A stretch of 64,000 bases of DNA from Allolobophora icterica (lineage: Eukaryota > Annelida > Clitellata > Crassiclitellata > Lumbricidae), in the NCBI GenBank assembly GCA_963556255.1, contig OY744607.1, positions 42,303,247 through 42,367,246 of the forward strand, written 5' to 3'. Below, one piece after another: positions 36,250 to 48,938 of this stretch; position 1 is the stretch's first letter, and the number at the start of each line of letters is the position of its first letter. Both the position numbers and the translations under genes were made by a program. The notes beneath the pieces are model-generated. The model saw nothing but the letters and a program-made list of their open reading frames with translations. It ran no database searches and was not told the origin of the DNA.

Positions 36250-36740
36250 ATGTATCTGGCTGCAAAGATAACTAGAAACTATAGCAACCAATTGTTATAG
36301 ACCTATTTAAAGACAACCAATTACGATCAACATTGACAAAGTGACCCAGTAACTGTTGTTACTGAAGGTGTAAAATTCATATAACTCTATTTTTCTCATT
36401 AAACTCTGCTTTCGATTAAGTAAGTCTATTTCAACTTTTTTAGTGTACTCCACTGCGTCATCGGTGCTAGCCAGTTAGAGATAGGTAGGCCTACAGTTCT
36501 GTTTAGCGGCACTATGTCATAACAAAGATGATTGGCGCTGCCCTACTACTTTATCCAGACTTTGGACTGGCACCACTCGAGAACGGCAGTGGCCTAGTTC
36601 AGGCAATTAGAACTATCGGTCTAGCGGAATTTCATTCTTTCATTGCGTTTCACAATTTTATGTGACCTTTTCATCGGTCTGTAAAGTCATCGTAACCGCA
36701 TCTGAAGATTTCTACAGCTCCAAAGAAAGTGAACAGGTTG
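36250..36740. other. No gene recognised
   Basis: Unique-looking DNA between the minisatellite and a SINE. Nothing supported. Confidence 0.4.
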
Positions 36741-36746
36741 TGGGAC

Positions 36747-36910
36747 ACGATAGCCTATTGGTTAGGGCGCTCGACTTGTAATGCGGAGAGTATGGGTTCG
36801 AACCTTCCCTCAGAGACGGTTGCTGTGTAGGAACCTTGAGGAAATTCTTCACTCAGTTACTCAGCGCCGTCGATTTATGCTCAGTCATTAGGTAGTGGTG
36901 CTTATTAAAT
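36747..36910 (+). mobile_element. tRNA-derived SINE, family A
   Basis: GATAGCCTATTGGTTAGGGC (box A), CTTGTAATGCGGAGAG, TATGGGTTCGAACCTTCC (box B). Then CTCAGAGACGGTTGC, GGAACCTTGAGGAAATTCTT and CAGTTACTCAGCGCCGTCGA. The tRNA-like head is the best preserved in the window. Confidence 0.88.
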
Positions 36911-36989
36911 GCATAATATTAAGATTAGTAGTAGGCTATAACTAGTAGTAGAAGTAGTTAGTAGTAGTGGTAGTAGCAGTAGTAATGGT

Positions 36990-37650
<661 letters not shown>

Positions 37651-37654
37651 CTAG

Positions 37655-37830
37655 TGGTAGTAGTAGTAGTGGGAGCAGCATCAGCAGCAGTAGTAATTCA
37701 AAGACACTAAGCTAAAACAAAATCAGTAGACAGTTAGGGTCAGATTCGGTTCCAGGTTTGGGGACGCATAGGTTAGACAGGTAGACAGTCAGACGGCTAA
37801 GATGGATGGTCTGTACGTTGGATGAAGGAC
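37655..37830 (-). mobile_element. LINE 3' fragment preceding the giant (TAC)n
   Basis: Minus strand: CCATCTTAGCCGTCTGACTG, CAAACCTGGAACCGA and on to the repeat. The plus-strand LINE end at 3916-3972 has the matching phrases CCCATCTTAGCCGTCTGACC and GGACCTGGAACCGAC. This marks it as a relative of the family at 3750-4085, with a TAC tail here. Confidence 0.6.
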
Positions 37831-37839
37831 TCCGATCAA

Positions 37840-38380
37840 TTAGTTAACTAAAACAGCAATTAGGTTGGAAGTGTAGCGAATGACAAGCAGTCATTAGTCT
37901 CTCAGATGCAGCGCTCGGGGTCAGCGCCGTTGAGCGATGCTAGGGCTCGACACGTGTACGACGCATGATGTATGTGGAACGCAATCGAGTTAGCAGACGT
38001 GATGAACGACCTTCTTTCTATCCGTTCAGCTAATCTAAATTCAGAGCGATTTGTCCAGCGATCGTTCTCGCATTAACCGCAGAAGATTTGTCTGACAGGT
38101 CTGTAGAGAGGGACAGCCTCCATAGATTGACTGTGACGTCTGTGATTCGATGAATATCAATGTCTTCTGTCTGCGAATTCTAATCGATAATCGTTCTTTC
38201 ATTCGTTCATACATTTTCCGCGTGGATAAGCTCAGCATTATTCACGTCAGCTGCAGCGCGTTTCCGAGACATTGAAAAGGCGGGATATAAATAACCCACG
38301 CTGTCAATTCCTAGTTCTGATTTTGTGTCACGTACATTGTAATTTTTTAGTCACGTGTCTGACGCACCTGACGCAGCTAA
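37840..38380. other. No gene recognised
   Basis: Mixed DNA with a 65-codon minus frame (38041-38238) that I cannot assign. Confidence 0.4.
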
Positions 38381-38389
38381 CTGTGAGAC

Positions 38390-38615
38390 ATGGTAGCCGA
38401 TTCGTTAGAGCCCTCGGCCTGTAACGTTAAGAGTACGGGTTCGACGACCCTCCACTCAGACAGTCCTTGCAGGTTATAAGGACGTTGAGCAAGTCCTTCA
38501 AGCAAAATTGCTCAGCACCATCGATGTTCCGTCATATGACCGTGTATGCACTTCTGAAGATGGCAGTATCGCATGCACTTATGTTGTATTGTATATTGTA
38601 TTGTATTAGGCCTAT
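38390..38615 (+). mobile_element. tRNA-derived SINE, family A
   Basis: GGTAGCCGATTCGTTAGAGC (box A), CGGCCTGTAACG, GTACGGGTTCGACGACCC (box B with a change), then GGACGTTGAGCAAGTCCTTC, ATTGCTCAGCACCATCGATG and TATGCACTTCTGAAG. The tail is a short (TTGTA)n at about 38582-38605. Nearly full length. Confidence 0.9.
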
Positions 38616-38619
38616 ATAA

Positions 38620-38890
38620 GTGATAGACTACAAGTCACGCAAGGTACTTGAGTAACTAAATTGGTCAGACTGACACTTGCTCCATTGGTTTTGGGTCAAA
38701 TCGATCAATTCTGCGTTCCCACAAAATGTTTGTTTAGGTCTCACGACCGATGACGTTTTCTCACAAAGCATATAGAGTTTCGTTGACGCTCAACGTTAGG
38801 GCAAATATCTGTTATGGCTTCAAGTGTTTCATGATCACTTACATATGCTCTCGATTATCGCAATCTTACATCTACATGTACTAAGCGAAG
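38620..38890. other. No gene recognised
   Basis: Short unique-looking interval; nothing supported. Confidence 0.4.
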
Positions 38891-38894
38891 GTTC

Positions 38895-39100
38895 TGTGTA
38901 CGTATGTACGTATAAACGTGTGTACGTATGTACGTATGCCTATATATTCCGCACGTATTGGCCTACTACGTAGGTACGTATACATGTATGCATGTACGTA
39001 TGTTCGTATGTATGCTTGTAAGTATGCATTACGCATGTGTGTATTAGGTAGGTATGTATGTTTGCATATATGTATGCATGCACGTGCGTACACATTTGTA
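38895..39100. repeat. Degenerate (GTAC/GTAT)n tract
   Basis: GTACGTATG repeats. The MITE at 39107 is inserted in this tract, and the same type of repeat resumes after 39440. Confidence 0.85.
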
Positions 39101-39106
39101 CATGCG

Positions 39107-39440
39107 CAGTGACGGCGCCAGCTACACAATTTCAGCAGGTCGCGTCAGGTTCATGGGAGTTATTCAGCAGGTCGAAGAAATTAATGTTTGAGTTTGGCGC
39201 ATCAAGCAGCATAACCTCACCATAACTTTGACATACTAGATAACACGTTAAAAAGTCGTTTAGATCTAGTAATTGCACTAGTGATATTATGGGACAGATG
39301 CTGATGTTTTAATGTAAAAAGATATTAACAATTACAACGAATTTTACACAGCAGTAGGTAGTAGGCAGGAACTAAGGCAGGTCAAGAGTAAAATGGGCAG
39401 GTCAAATGACCTACCAAGATCCATGGTAGCGCCGCCACTG
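39107..39440. mobile_element. hAT-type MITE with CAGGTC motif
   Basis: A 334-bp element. Left end CAGTGACGGCGCCAGCTAC; right end, complemented, CAGTGGCGGCGCTACCATGG. Exact 8-bp target duplication TACATGCG at 39099-39106 and 39441-39448. CAGGTC or its near copies occur about six times, near both ends. Non-coding. Confidence 0.93.
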
Positions 39441-39544
39441 TACATGCGTGTGCGTACATGCACGCATATATCTATGTACATGCTTAGATGCATAAATATG
39501 TACAATTGTGTACATCGTACAATCATGCATACATCTATTTCCGA

Positions 39545-39955
39545 AAAATTGAATACGGCATCTTAAGAACCTGCCAACGGGAATAAAGCTTTGTTACCTA
39601 ACCACGGTTTCTGCGGTTCGAGGTATCAGAGCTTTCTTAGAAAGAGCAGAGGTGGAACTGCGTCTGTTCCACGAATTGCTTTGCTGATTCGATCCTTCGA
39701 GAGTCACGCATGTTTCCCTCTCCGGACAACGACCCCCCACCCTCCACCCTCCAATGAACAAATAGCAACCGTCGATACGCAAGGGACAACACATTGAATT
39801 GGTCACGCGAGGAAGGGATGGCAGGCAATTGAGGGCCATTCGAGTGCGAATGGGACAGAAATTGGTCACGAGGGTCACTTTTATTGATACACAGATGTTC
39901 TCGTGAGAGATCTTTACACATTTTTATGCACACAATTATACAAAGAGACTCACGT
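39545..39955. other. No gene recognised
   Basis: Overlapping frames on both strands (39591-39797 plus; 39594-39933 minus) with no known domain. Confidence 0.4.
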
Positions 39956-39957
39956 TG

Positions 39958-40325
39958 AACACATACATGAATGCATACATATAATAGTTGAATAGCAAAG
40001 ATACATAGTTACATACACACAATCTGGCATGTATATACACAGATGCATACATGCATTAATACTCGCATGCATGTACATAATACGTACATACATGTACAAA
40101 TGTGCACATGCATACGTACAAACATACATACACATGCATGCATACATACATACATACACACTCACAAGCATACATACATACATACATACATTCATATGTA
40201 CATACATACATAAATATATGCAAATATACATACATGCATAGATGCAAACACACATACACACATACACACATCCATACATACATATACGTGCATACATGCA
40301 CATATACACATACATACATACAACT
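39958..40325. repeat. (ACAT)n microsatellite, degenerate
   Basis: ACAT/ATGC repeats giving Met/Tyr/Val/Cys or His/Thr/Ile/Tyr frames. Confidence 0.95.
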
Positions 40326-40575
40326 CAGCGGCATCTATTTCTTACGGGAGATCTACATGTACTCTGTTGTGGAGGCGGAAGGATACATGAATAATCGAGA
40401 ATTGCATCGACGAAGGCAGCGATCATTGGCACCAATCTAATAATGACAGACCAGTAACAGCCATCATTTCGACTCACCACCTGCGGCGCCATTTGGCATT
40501 CGCAGGAGACAAAGGCAGTCAAAGACAGGGAAGAAACATAGGACACAGGCAGAGAAGAAGTAAACAGAGAGTTAC

Positions 40576-40576
40576 G

Positions 40577-40650
<74 letters not shown>
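40576..40650. repeat. (GT)n microsatellite
   Basis: About 36 GT units with one TTT interruption. Confidence 0.97.
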
Positions 40651-40651
<1 letters not shown>

Positions 40652-40659
40652 AGATATAG

Positions 40660-41140
40660 GGACACAGGCATAAATGAAGAAAGAGTCAGAGACAAAGAAA
40701 GGCAGGAACGAAAACAGAGGCCATGGCAGACAAAGAGATAAAGATAGAGACATAAAGAGAGACAAAACCAGACAGAGAGAGACATGAAGACAGACAGCAA
40801 CACACAGAAACAGACAGAAACCATGACAGTAACATAGCGCTCAAGATATCAATAAAGATAAAGACCAAGTTAGAGACTCAAACAGAGGTATACAGGAAAA
40901 CACAGAAATAGAAGCAGAGGCACAGAGAGAGAGAGAGACATGAACAGAAACTGAATCCGAGACAGAAGCAGAGACACACACAGACAGACATAGGCCAAGA
41001 CAGAGAAAAGGATGTCGGACGAATGACCCAGTAAATCAGAGAAGACGGACAGACAGACAGACGGAATTATCAGTACTATGGCGTAACAGACAGACTGAAA
41101 TACAACTGCACGAGAGACGGACAACAAGAGATAGATAAAA

Positions 41141-41181
<41 letters not shown>

Positions 41182-41195
41182 TAGACAGAGAAGAG
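40660..41195. repeat. Degenerate (GACA)n/(GAGA)n tract
   Basis: Impure purine-rich repeats ending in a clean (ACAG)n block at about 41142-41180. Confidence 0.88.
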
Positions 41196-41199
41196 AATC

Positions 41200-41740
41200 T
41201 TTCGCTTTGGCTTTCTTGCGCTATTTTCGTTCATCACTGAAATTAATTTAACTGCACGGAGACGAGTCCACATACCATTATTCAGAAGTCCAGAGGGCAG
41301 TGCTAAAAAGTGAATATGGTGTGCGGCATTGCTACCGTCAAAAGCCTCTTTGTCCATGGAATTCCAAATTACCCGTGTGATAAACGCCCCTTAAATCAAG
41401 CTTGAAAGCAACCCTTTGAAAGTCTCCCAGCTGTGTACACTCGAACGTCGATCCCCTTGCTCGCTTCGCAGTCCAAGCTTATTCTTGTTGACGTGAATAT
41501 CCTGAATTGGTCATGAATATTCATCACGGATTACACAGAACTAATGTATCTTATTACCAGAATGTTTATTGGAAAACGTCATCTAAAAACGATAATGATA
41601 ATGATGTTATTATTTTCCGGACGTTGATCTGATTTTTACGGCTTCTGAATTGCATATAGGGTATCATAGACAGAACTGAGGTGGAAATGCGGCTTCAAAT
41701 AATACTGGGAATGCATGCATGTGCTTATGCATGTATGTTG
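41200..41740. other. No gene recognised
   Basis: No domain, tail or terminal repeat seen. Confidence 0.4.
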
Positions 41741-41744
41741 ATTG

Positions 41745-42025
41745 TTTGTCTCACTGATGGATTGAGTAATTGATTCATTGATTTATTCAATCATTCAATA
41801 GTTCATTCATTCATCAATCCATCAATCCATGAATTCATTCAATCAATCAATCATTCAATCAATCAATCAATCAATCAATCATTCAACCATCCAAGCATTC
41901 AATCATTCAATCATCCAATCATTCAATCATTCAATAAGTCAATAATTCACTCATTCAGTCAGTAATCATTCAATCATTCACTCAATCAATCATTCAATCA
42001 TTCAATCATTCAATCATTCAGTGAA
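41745..42025. repeat. (ATTCAATC)n-type tract
   Basis: About 280 bp of ATTCA/ATCA repeats. On the minus strand it follows an L2-type 3' tail at 42025-42095, so it is probably an amplified retroelement tail. Confidence 0.85.
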
Positions 42026-42095
42026 TGCTCGCTTATTCAGAGCATTTATCTAGTGCATCTTGTGGAATATCTTTTCAGAGACGCTCCCAGCCGAA
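42025..42095 (-). mobile_element. L2-type 3' tail
   Basis: Minus strand: GGCTGGGAGCGTCTCTGAAA, then GATGCACTAGATAAATGCTC and the (ATTGA)n tract. This is a diverged version of the GAGCGCCTCTGAG...GCGCTATATAAAT ending. Confidence 0.6.
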
Positions 42096-42599
42096 AGAGA
42101 ACAGTTGTAAAAAAGTAAGTGACAGTTGTATGGGTCATCCCTGGCCAGAAGAACACACTGACCCAGAGTCCGACCAATAAAGCATGGTGGGCTGAGTTCG
42201 CATCAGGCTTTCCACGGACGATGATCAGCAAAAAATGGCTGGCTGTCAGGTACAGTTTATTACCAGATGACGTTTCTTCATTACAGTGGAGTGGTAATAG
42301 GAGACATGACTTCTACAATCGACCTGTCCAGGTTCCCGTGATCAGAAACACAGCTCCGTTGACAAATTGCTTGTCGGAGAAGCAGATCGTTTATCCTCAA
42401 TAAATCGTCTTGATGGGGAAAAAATGAGGCCAACACCGTATTAGACAATAAGCCTATAATGTCTATATGATCGGGATGAAGAGCACTGTCTGTTTTTATA
42501 GCGCATGTAGTTAGGTAAGCGATATCATTTACTGTCCAGGTCTGTGTCTGGTTTCGTAGAAACCGTCGACTGAAACTGACAGTTTCAATTCAAGATAAA

Positions 42600-43030
42600 G
42601 AACGGTGATAACTGTTGGTGACTCTTAGTATCAGTAGCATAATCAGTATTAACATTATCAGTATCGGTATCCGTTCAGTATCGGTATCAGTACCAGTATC
42701 AATATTAGTATCCATTCAGTATCAATATCATCATCAGTAGCATTATCAGTTCAGTATCAGTTTATTATCAGTTCAGTATCAGTATCAGTATTATTATCTT
42801 AGATAATCAGTAGTATCATCAGTAGGATATTAATATGAGTATAATCATCAGGAGTTATCATAATCAATAGCATTATTAGTATTAGAATCAGCATCAATAT
42901 CATTATTAGCAGCATTAGAATCAGTACAACTATCAGGAACATTATGAGTTTTAGTATGAGTGTTAGTATGAAAATTAATATCAGCCTAATATGTTACTAA
43001 CATATAATTTAACACTAATATGTTAGTGTT
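42600..43030. repeat. Degenerate (AGTATC)n tract
   Basis: Irregular AGTATCAGT, AGTATCAAT and ATTATCAGT phrases for about 400 bp, drifting to ATGTTAGTGTTA at the end. Confidence 0.8.
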
Positions 43031-43069
43031 AATATCCGTGTTAACTCAATAAACGTTATCACGAAAAAA

Positions 43070-43660
43070 CAGACTTTTTAATTTAACAGAATTATTTACG
43101 AGTTGTAAAGGGTTGTAAATGATAATCCAGGACCTAACCATCGCTTGGATTACCGCAGACAAGAACCTCAGCGCGTCTTTCCAAATCACGATTTCATTTG
43201 AAACTCTACTGACATAGAACTATCATTCTGTGGCGGACTCAACGTCTGAAAGGCTTCAGCAATAAGTTCTTTCATGACAGGACTTGACATGACTTCATCC
43301 TATAGAGAGGATAAGGTCAAGGCAGCTTGTGTATACTTCTTGATGGAAACTCCACTTCATGGTTTGTCCCAGGCGTAGGCCTACAGTTCCAAGAGTTAAA
43401 GCTGATCGAGACTGAACTGGAGGAAAGAGGCACCGACCGTTAAAGAATGGAGGGTTTAGATGGCGGCAAGTGGGGTGGTATTCCGTGTGGTACGAGTGGT
43501 AAGACCACATGAAAACGAGTCATTCGTGTACCAGTTAAAGACCCAAGTGATTATCAGTCGAAGATCTTAAGCGACCATCAGTCGACGTCTTGGGTATTAT
43601 AGTAAGGGCGCTATAGAAGTTATTAGGTCAGGCCTCCAACTTGTTTGGCATTGATGCACG
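43070..43660. other. No gene recognised; L2-like phrase at 43606
   Basis: GGGCGCTATAGAAGTTATTAG at about 43606-43626 resembles the L2-type 3' ending. A 71-codon minus frame (43295-43510) is unassigned. Confidence 0.4.
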
Positions 43661-43750
43661 CATAAATACATACATGAGTGTACACATGAATACATTCATA
43701 AACACGCATACATACATACATATATACATACATACAACATACATAGTACA
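43660..43750. repeat. Degenerate (ACAT)n tract
   Basis: Short impure ACAT repeats. Confidence 0.8.
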
Positions 43751-43794
43751 TACACCTGCTTGACTCACCCGCTTTCTTCCGACGCATCAAGTCC

Positions 43795-44060
43795 TCTCTC
43801 TTCTGTTGCTGGGCTGGGAGCGACTCTGAGTATATAGGTATGTTGTGGGGGCGCTATGTAAATTTCCAGAATGAATGAATACATACATACATACATACAT
43901 ACACGTATACGTATACATACGCAGTGTTAACACATGCGTAAATACATACATGCATACATACGTACGTATATATACATACATGCATACATCCACACATACA
44001 TACATACGTACATACATACATGCATACATCCACACATACATGCATGTATACGCATACACC
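43795..44060 (+). mobile_element. L2-type 3' tail followed by (ACAT)n
   Basis: Reads TTGCTGGGCTGGGAGCGACT, CTGAGTATATAGGTATG, GGGGGCGCTATGTAAAT, then GAATGAATACATACAT and about 170 bp of ACAT repeats. The repeat begins inside the element's own GAATGAAT tail. Confidence 0.75.
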
Positions 44061-44510
44061 TATCCCTATGTACTTGCCATGAGAGAATTGAGGCGTCTTT
44101 GGTTAACATGCCATGACTATTAACTCATCGTCTGCAGCAGCCGTGCAACCTTTTCACTGGACTGATGTGTGTGGGGACTGTGGGGCGTTGCTGGCGAGAC
44201 TGCAGAGTAGCTTAGGAAATAGTTACCTGCTTGACATGAAGATGTCGGTCTGGAAGGCGAGCGCCTCTAGCTGGGCTTTCGGAGAAGCTATTAGGAATTA
44301 CTCCCTGGGTGGACCTCGCGCAATTTCCTATTCCTGGCGATTAAGCCGAAAGCCTAGTAATGACAGTGGCGAGCATGTGCTGCAGAAATTATTAATGTCG
44401 CGTTTTAGGGCACGCTAAGAGGCTTTTTATGACATTTGATGGGAGCAACCGTTGGGAAACAGGTCATCCCTATGACGACCATAATTGCCGGAAACCTGAA
44501 AAGGTAAGGT
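44061..44510. other. No gene recognised
   Basis: A 101-codon plus frame at 44113-44418 is not low-complexity but matches nothing I know. Confidence 0.35.
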
Positions 44511-44514
44511 AAGA

Positions 44515-44600
44515 TGCCAGGTGACACCCGCCCTCATATGCCAAGGCTAAGAAAATGAAGTTGCTAACACTTCATACCCATGGCTGCCTCTCAGGGACTG
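44515..44600 (+). mobile_element. SINE family B, 3' part
   Basis: AAATGAAGTTGCTAACACTT, CATACCCATGGCTGCCTCTC and AGGGA align with AAAGGAAGTCGCTAAGACTT and CCCATGTCTGCCTCAGG of the copy ending near 63285. Confidence 0.55.
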
Positions 44601-44609
44601 CTCTTCTTG

Positions 44610-46100
44610 TGCAGTTATGATGTACACTAGTGTGTAATAAAAAGTCTACAGTATTAGGTAGAATAATTCCACAGTAATGTGGTTGGAGTAAGAGCCACAA
44701 ACAGATGTGAAGAAAACTGTGTAAGAAAACTGCACACATCTGTTACAGTGCATTTGTCGGTAAAGACTCGGTATGTGTGTTACAGGACACCAAATATAGC
44801 GCATTCTATGTACCTCACGGGTACACTGTACCAGTGACTACCAGATCTAAACAAAGGCGTTTTTAGACAGTGAGCAAATGTATGCTGCACGGAGTCAAAG
44901 CCAACAATACGCGAGTGGAGTGACAGACTATTCCTGGACACACGAGAAGGCACGATGGGCTCGAGTGAAGCGCGGCAGCAGGCACCTGCATATCTCCACG
45001 TGCTGAAGAACACAATGATCAATCGACCCGGTTGAGTCGAGACTGGAACACAGTGGTGCCTGGAGTGGTGCCAACAATTGAGGCACGTGTTTACATTGTG
45101 TTTCTATTTGTGAGAGTTTCTCGCTTGTTTTTAATCGTTGCTTCAGGCTAACATCTGCCCATTATCAGATGCGAATCATGCTACGCTTGTGAATGGCTTA
45201 GGAAATTAAATTTCAACGTACAGCTGTTGGATACATGCTCAATGACCCTAGACAACCTGCAACAATACATGCATGAATGTATATACATGCATAGAGTCAT
45301 ATATGCATATAAATTGATAGAAATACGGGTGGATTCAGAATATGCGCAGGATAAATTAATTAGCGTTCGCTTCTGAAATGTATTATAAATGAAACCGCTC
45401 AACAGAGCACGTTTTTATTCAACCATTAATAATTCATCTTATAAAGAATAGATTCTTTTCGCTCGCAGATGATCATTGTTGGGAAGCATACAATATTTCT
45501 ATTACATTGTTAGGCGCTTTACCTATATATGTTGTGAAGGGTATTATTTGAGTTTTATATTGAGCGCGCGTTGAAAACACTCGTGGTTTTATTTTTTTTA
45601 AAACACCGAATAAAACTCAGACTCCAATTCATAATAATATAACTTAATTTGTGTTCACATAATATGTCAAAACCATTTCGCATTGGGTGAAAATGGAGAT
45701 TAGTTTGAAAGTGGAAAGATAATGGAAGGATTGTAGAGATGAGTTATCTATACATGTAGGTTCGGAAAGGTAAGAACACAGTGGGATAAAGCGCGTAAGA
45801 AGGAAAAAGGGAAAAGGTGAGATAAGTGCAGATAAGGTACATGGTAAGGTTAGATAGGGTCAGTTCAGTTCAGAAGAGATAATGCAAAATACGATAGGAT
45901 AAAGTTAGGCAAGGTCAGGTAAGATAAGGACAGGTACAGTTAGGTAAATTGAGGTAAATAAGTATGATGTCGTGCATCATTCAGGATGATTTAGTTGAGG
46001 GAACAGGTAAATGAAACGATTTATATAAAAAATAGATTAACTCGTCATGAATTTTTCGATCCATTCCATCTTTGCCAACATGTTGTTCAACCCAGTGCCT
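44610..46100. other. No gene recognised
   Basis: A hairpin-capable pair ACAGATGTG / CACATCTGT lies at about 44700-44745. AGGTAAG-like degenerate repeats lie at 45760-45965. No coding region supported. Confidence 0.4.
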
Positions 46101-46335
46101 AAAATACTCAGAAATGTCAACTGCAAACTCTTCATTAAAAGTGTCAACTGCATTTGAACTGTTAAGTAAAATTTAAGGTATTAGAACGAAATCGTGTGTA
46201 TCGATAATACATAGTCTCTGTTGACTTGAGTTAATCTCTCAGAGATTCAAACTACACACCGCACACTCCAGACAAGTCAACTGTACACTCGACAATGTCA
46301 ACTGCAGACTCGACAATGTCAACTGCAGACTTGTT
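46100..46335. repeat. Minisatellite with GTCAACTGCA core
   Basis: GTCAACTGCA or GTCAACTGTA recurs at about 46116, 46142, 46277, 46298 and 46318. The last three form a 21-bp tandem containing ACTCGACAAT. Confidence 0.7.
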
Positions 46336-46339
46336 TATG

Positions 46340-47290
46340 AAAGCGAATTAATTTAGGCCTTGGTTCAACCATTCCATCTCTGCCAAGCAGGTCGTTCCCT
46401 CGCTGCTGTTAGCGACAGGATCGTAGCGTGAAGTGAGGTAAGCAACAGCATCCAGAGGGACGATCTTTAATCAAAAGGATTTTCCGATCTAATAGCAAAC
46501 CTGCAAATGAACTACAGTGGAGCCTTACGCTGTCGTTGACATGCATCAACAACCTAATTCTCTATTCGGCATGGCACGCCGCGCTGCACACGTCGGCCGG
46601 CGCTGTCCACTCGGGAAGCGATCAACATGTAAATGCAATTCTACGATGCTCTCGATGCGACATTAATACCGCGTCTGGGAGACCAACTTAATCGCCGATG
46701 CTTGGTCGATTCAAACACGCGAGAGCCAGGTTGCTTGGTCAGGTCAGCGTCTGGGGGTAAAGCCGGGGAATACAACGTCGTTCTAATGAAATGCGCGGTT
46801 TGCAAAGGTGGCAATTGGTCAGTGACATCTCTATCGATCTGAACCTTGGGAATGAGGATGCATAAATTGTGCAGGGGACATTAATGGAGAGGACTATGGG
46901 GGGGGCTCGTAGTACGTGTATAGAGTAAAATAAGATCATTAACCCCAGTGCTTGAGATGCTAATTGCAATAAGCCCCAGTGCTTTGTCGTCGAAGAGTGC
47001 ATAAGCGATCTATCATCCATTGTATGAACAATTGCGTCGCTATACCATTGTCTTAAAGAAGTAGTTCGATAAAGTCGGCCGATAAAAACACCCACAATGG
47101 ATCTCGGCTGATATAAACGTTAAAGACCTGATCAAACAGGTTCTCGCAGCAGACAATTAATTGAAACAGTTCGAGTAAGACTATGATAGCACTGTAAAGA
47201 CTAATGAGAATCCAACATTAATTTTCATCGGTACAGACATTATAATTATTTTCTCTTTACGTAGCAATCGATAACATTAGTATTAGACGG
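46340..47290. other. No gene recognised
   Basis: Frames at 46633-46842 (plus) and 46739-47095 (minus) are unassigned. No element ends seen. Confidence 0.4.
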
Positions 47291-47294
47291 TTGA

Positions 47295-47470
47295 ATTATT
47301 AGCTCGATTGGGTCAGCTCTCGCCTCTTAGCACAGAACCCGTGGGTTAGAAGCTTTCTCCTCTGAAACGATCTATGGGAAGGGACCTTAAGGAATTCCTT
47401 TACAACTGCCCAGGACTCATGGATGTACATTTTCGGTTAATAAAATCACCTAGTGTATAAATACGATCAA
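47295..47470 (+). mobile_element. Decayed tRNA-derived SINE, family A-like
   Basis: GCTCGATTGGGTCAGCTC (box A-like), GTGGGTTAGAAGCTTTC (box B remnant), then GGGACCTTAAGGAATTCCTT, corresponding to GGACCTTGAGCAAGTCCTTC in better copies, and ATGGATGTAC. Confidence 0.5.
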
Positions 47471-48099
47471 TCTATATAACAGTAGTAGTAAAAAGTAATA
47501 TAATAACAGAAGAAAAAATTGAATGATGATAAATTATATCATAAAAATTAAAATTAATAAAAATTAACCACAGAACAATAGAACAATAATAATAATAATA
47601 ATTTATATAGCTATAGACTCAGAAACGTGCGTCGTCCGGCTGTATGTATAAAATGATGAACGCTGGCGCTATCCGGCCAATAATATGAGAACAATTACGG
47701 CATGCGTGTGATGATGAATCGGGGGTGTTTAACAATTGTTTCATGGTTCACAGCTAACGATGGGCAACAGGGGATTCTCCCCAGATGAAACATTTTGCCA
47801 AACGTGTTCGCAGGTGATCTGTGCAGAAGAGACTAGGAATACTAAATTAGAGAAATCGTCAACTATGGGCTTCTCATTGAAAAGGTAAACAGTTCGTCGC
47901 CCAGTCTAACTTCTATAGCGCCGGTGTTTTATTCACTAGACTTCAGCAGATGTGCGCCATACCTCGGCCAATGGCGCGATAGAAGGTGCCAGGTCAGAGT
48001 CTCTCTATCTTTCGCCCTCTGTCTCTATCTCTGTCCCTGTCTCTCTCTGTCTCTGTATGTCTGTCTCACTGTCTGTCTGTTTGTCTGTCTCTCTCTCCC

Positions 48100-48342
<243 letters not shown>

Positions 48343-48344
48343 CT

Positions 48345-48935
48345 CTATCTTCGATATCCACCTGTCGCTCTCCGTCTATTTACCTAGTGAATTCTGTCCT
48401 TGAAACAACGACGTCGATTACACATTTTGTAAAGTCGAGAGCAACATTCGACAGTCCCTGATTCGAACGGCGGATCATATTATAGCAAAAGAATTTCCTC
48501 AGAGTACAATAATCTAGAGTCGTTACTGAGTTTCACCGCTCAACCTAACGAACTAGTTCCATTTGTTTAGTCTGTAATAATCCGGAGTGGGACCAAATCA
48601 GGACCAGACGAAACGGTTCCGAAACTATTGTGATTGGTTCACTTGACCGTGACGTAGAAAGTTGTTTCTAAAAATAGCACTGTTCCGTCGAAACCATTTG
48701 CTGATGCTTGACTCGCCAAAATCGTGTCGACTGTGTTAGGTACGGACTGCTCGTGCGACTGCCTGGGATGTCGATTTTTTACCTACTAAAATATTGTCTC
48801 TGATTGAACTGTTCTATAAATGTGACAGGTTAACTTCAGAATAGTCTCACTATGTTGTTCCAAAAAGTTGGCAGACTCGGACTCGTTTTCGCTCCGGAAC
48901 TGACCTGGGACCACACCTGCCAATAGTTCGCAAAT
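48345..48935. other. Downstream flank of the receptor gene
   Basis: On the minus strand this is the 3' flank of the GPCR. I see no clear AATAAA. GTTCCAAAAAG and GGACCAGACG-like phrases are present without identity. 3' UTR extent cannot be set. Confidence 0.35.
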
Positions 48936-48938
48936 GCC

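Noticed and set aside
36747..36830. Functional tRNA gene
   Set aside because: Box A and box B-like sequences are present, but the sequence continues into a SINE body found at several other loci, and no complete cloverleaf could be drawn.
45030..45080. CAGTGGTGCC at 45051 as another hAT end
   Set aside because: No matching inverted end or 8-bp flank duplication was found nearby.
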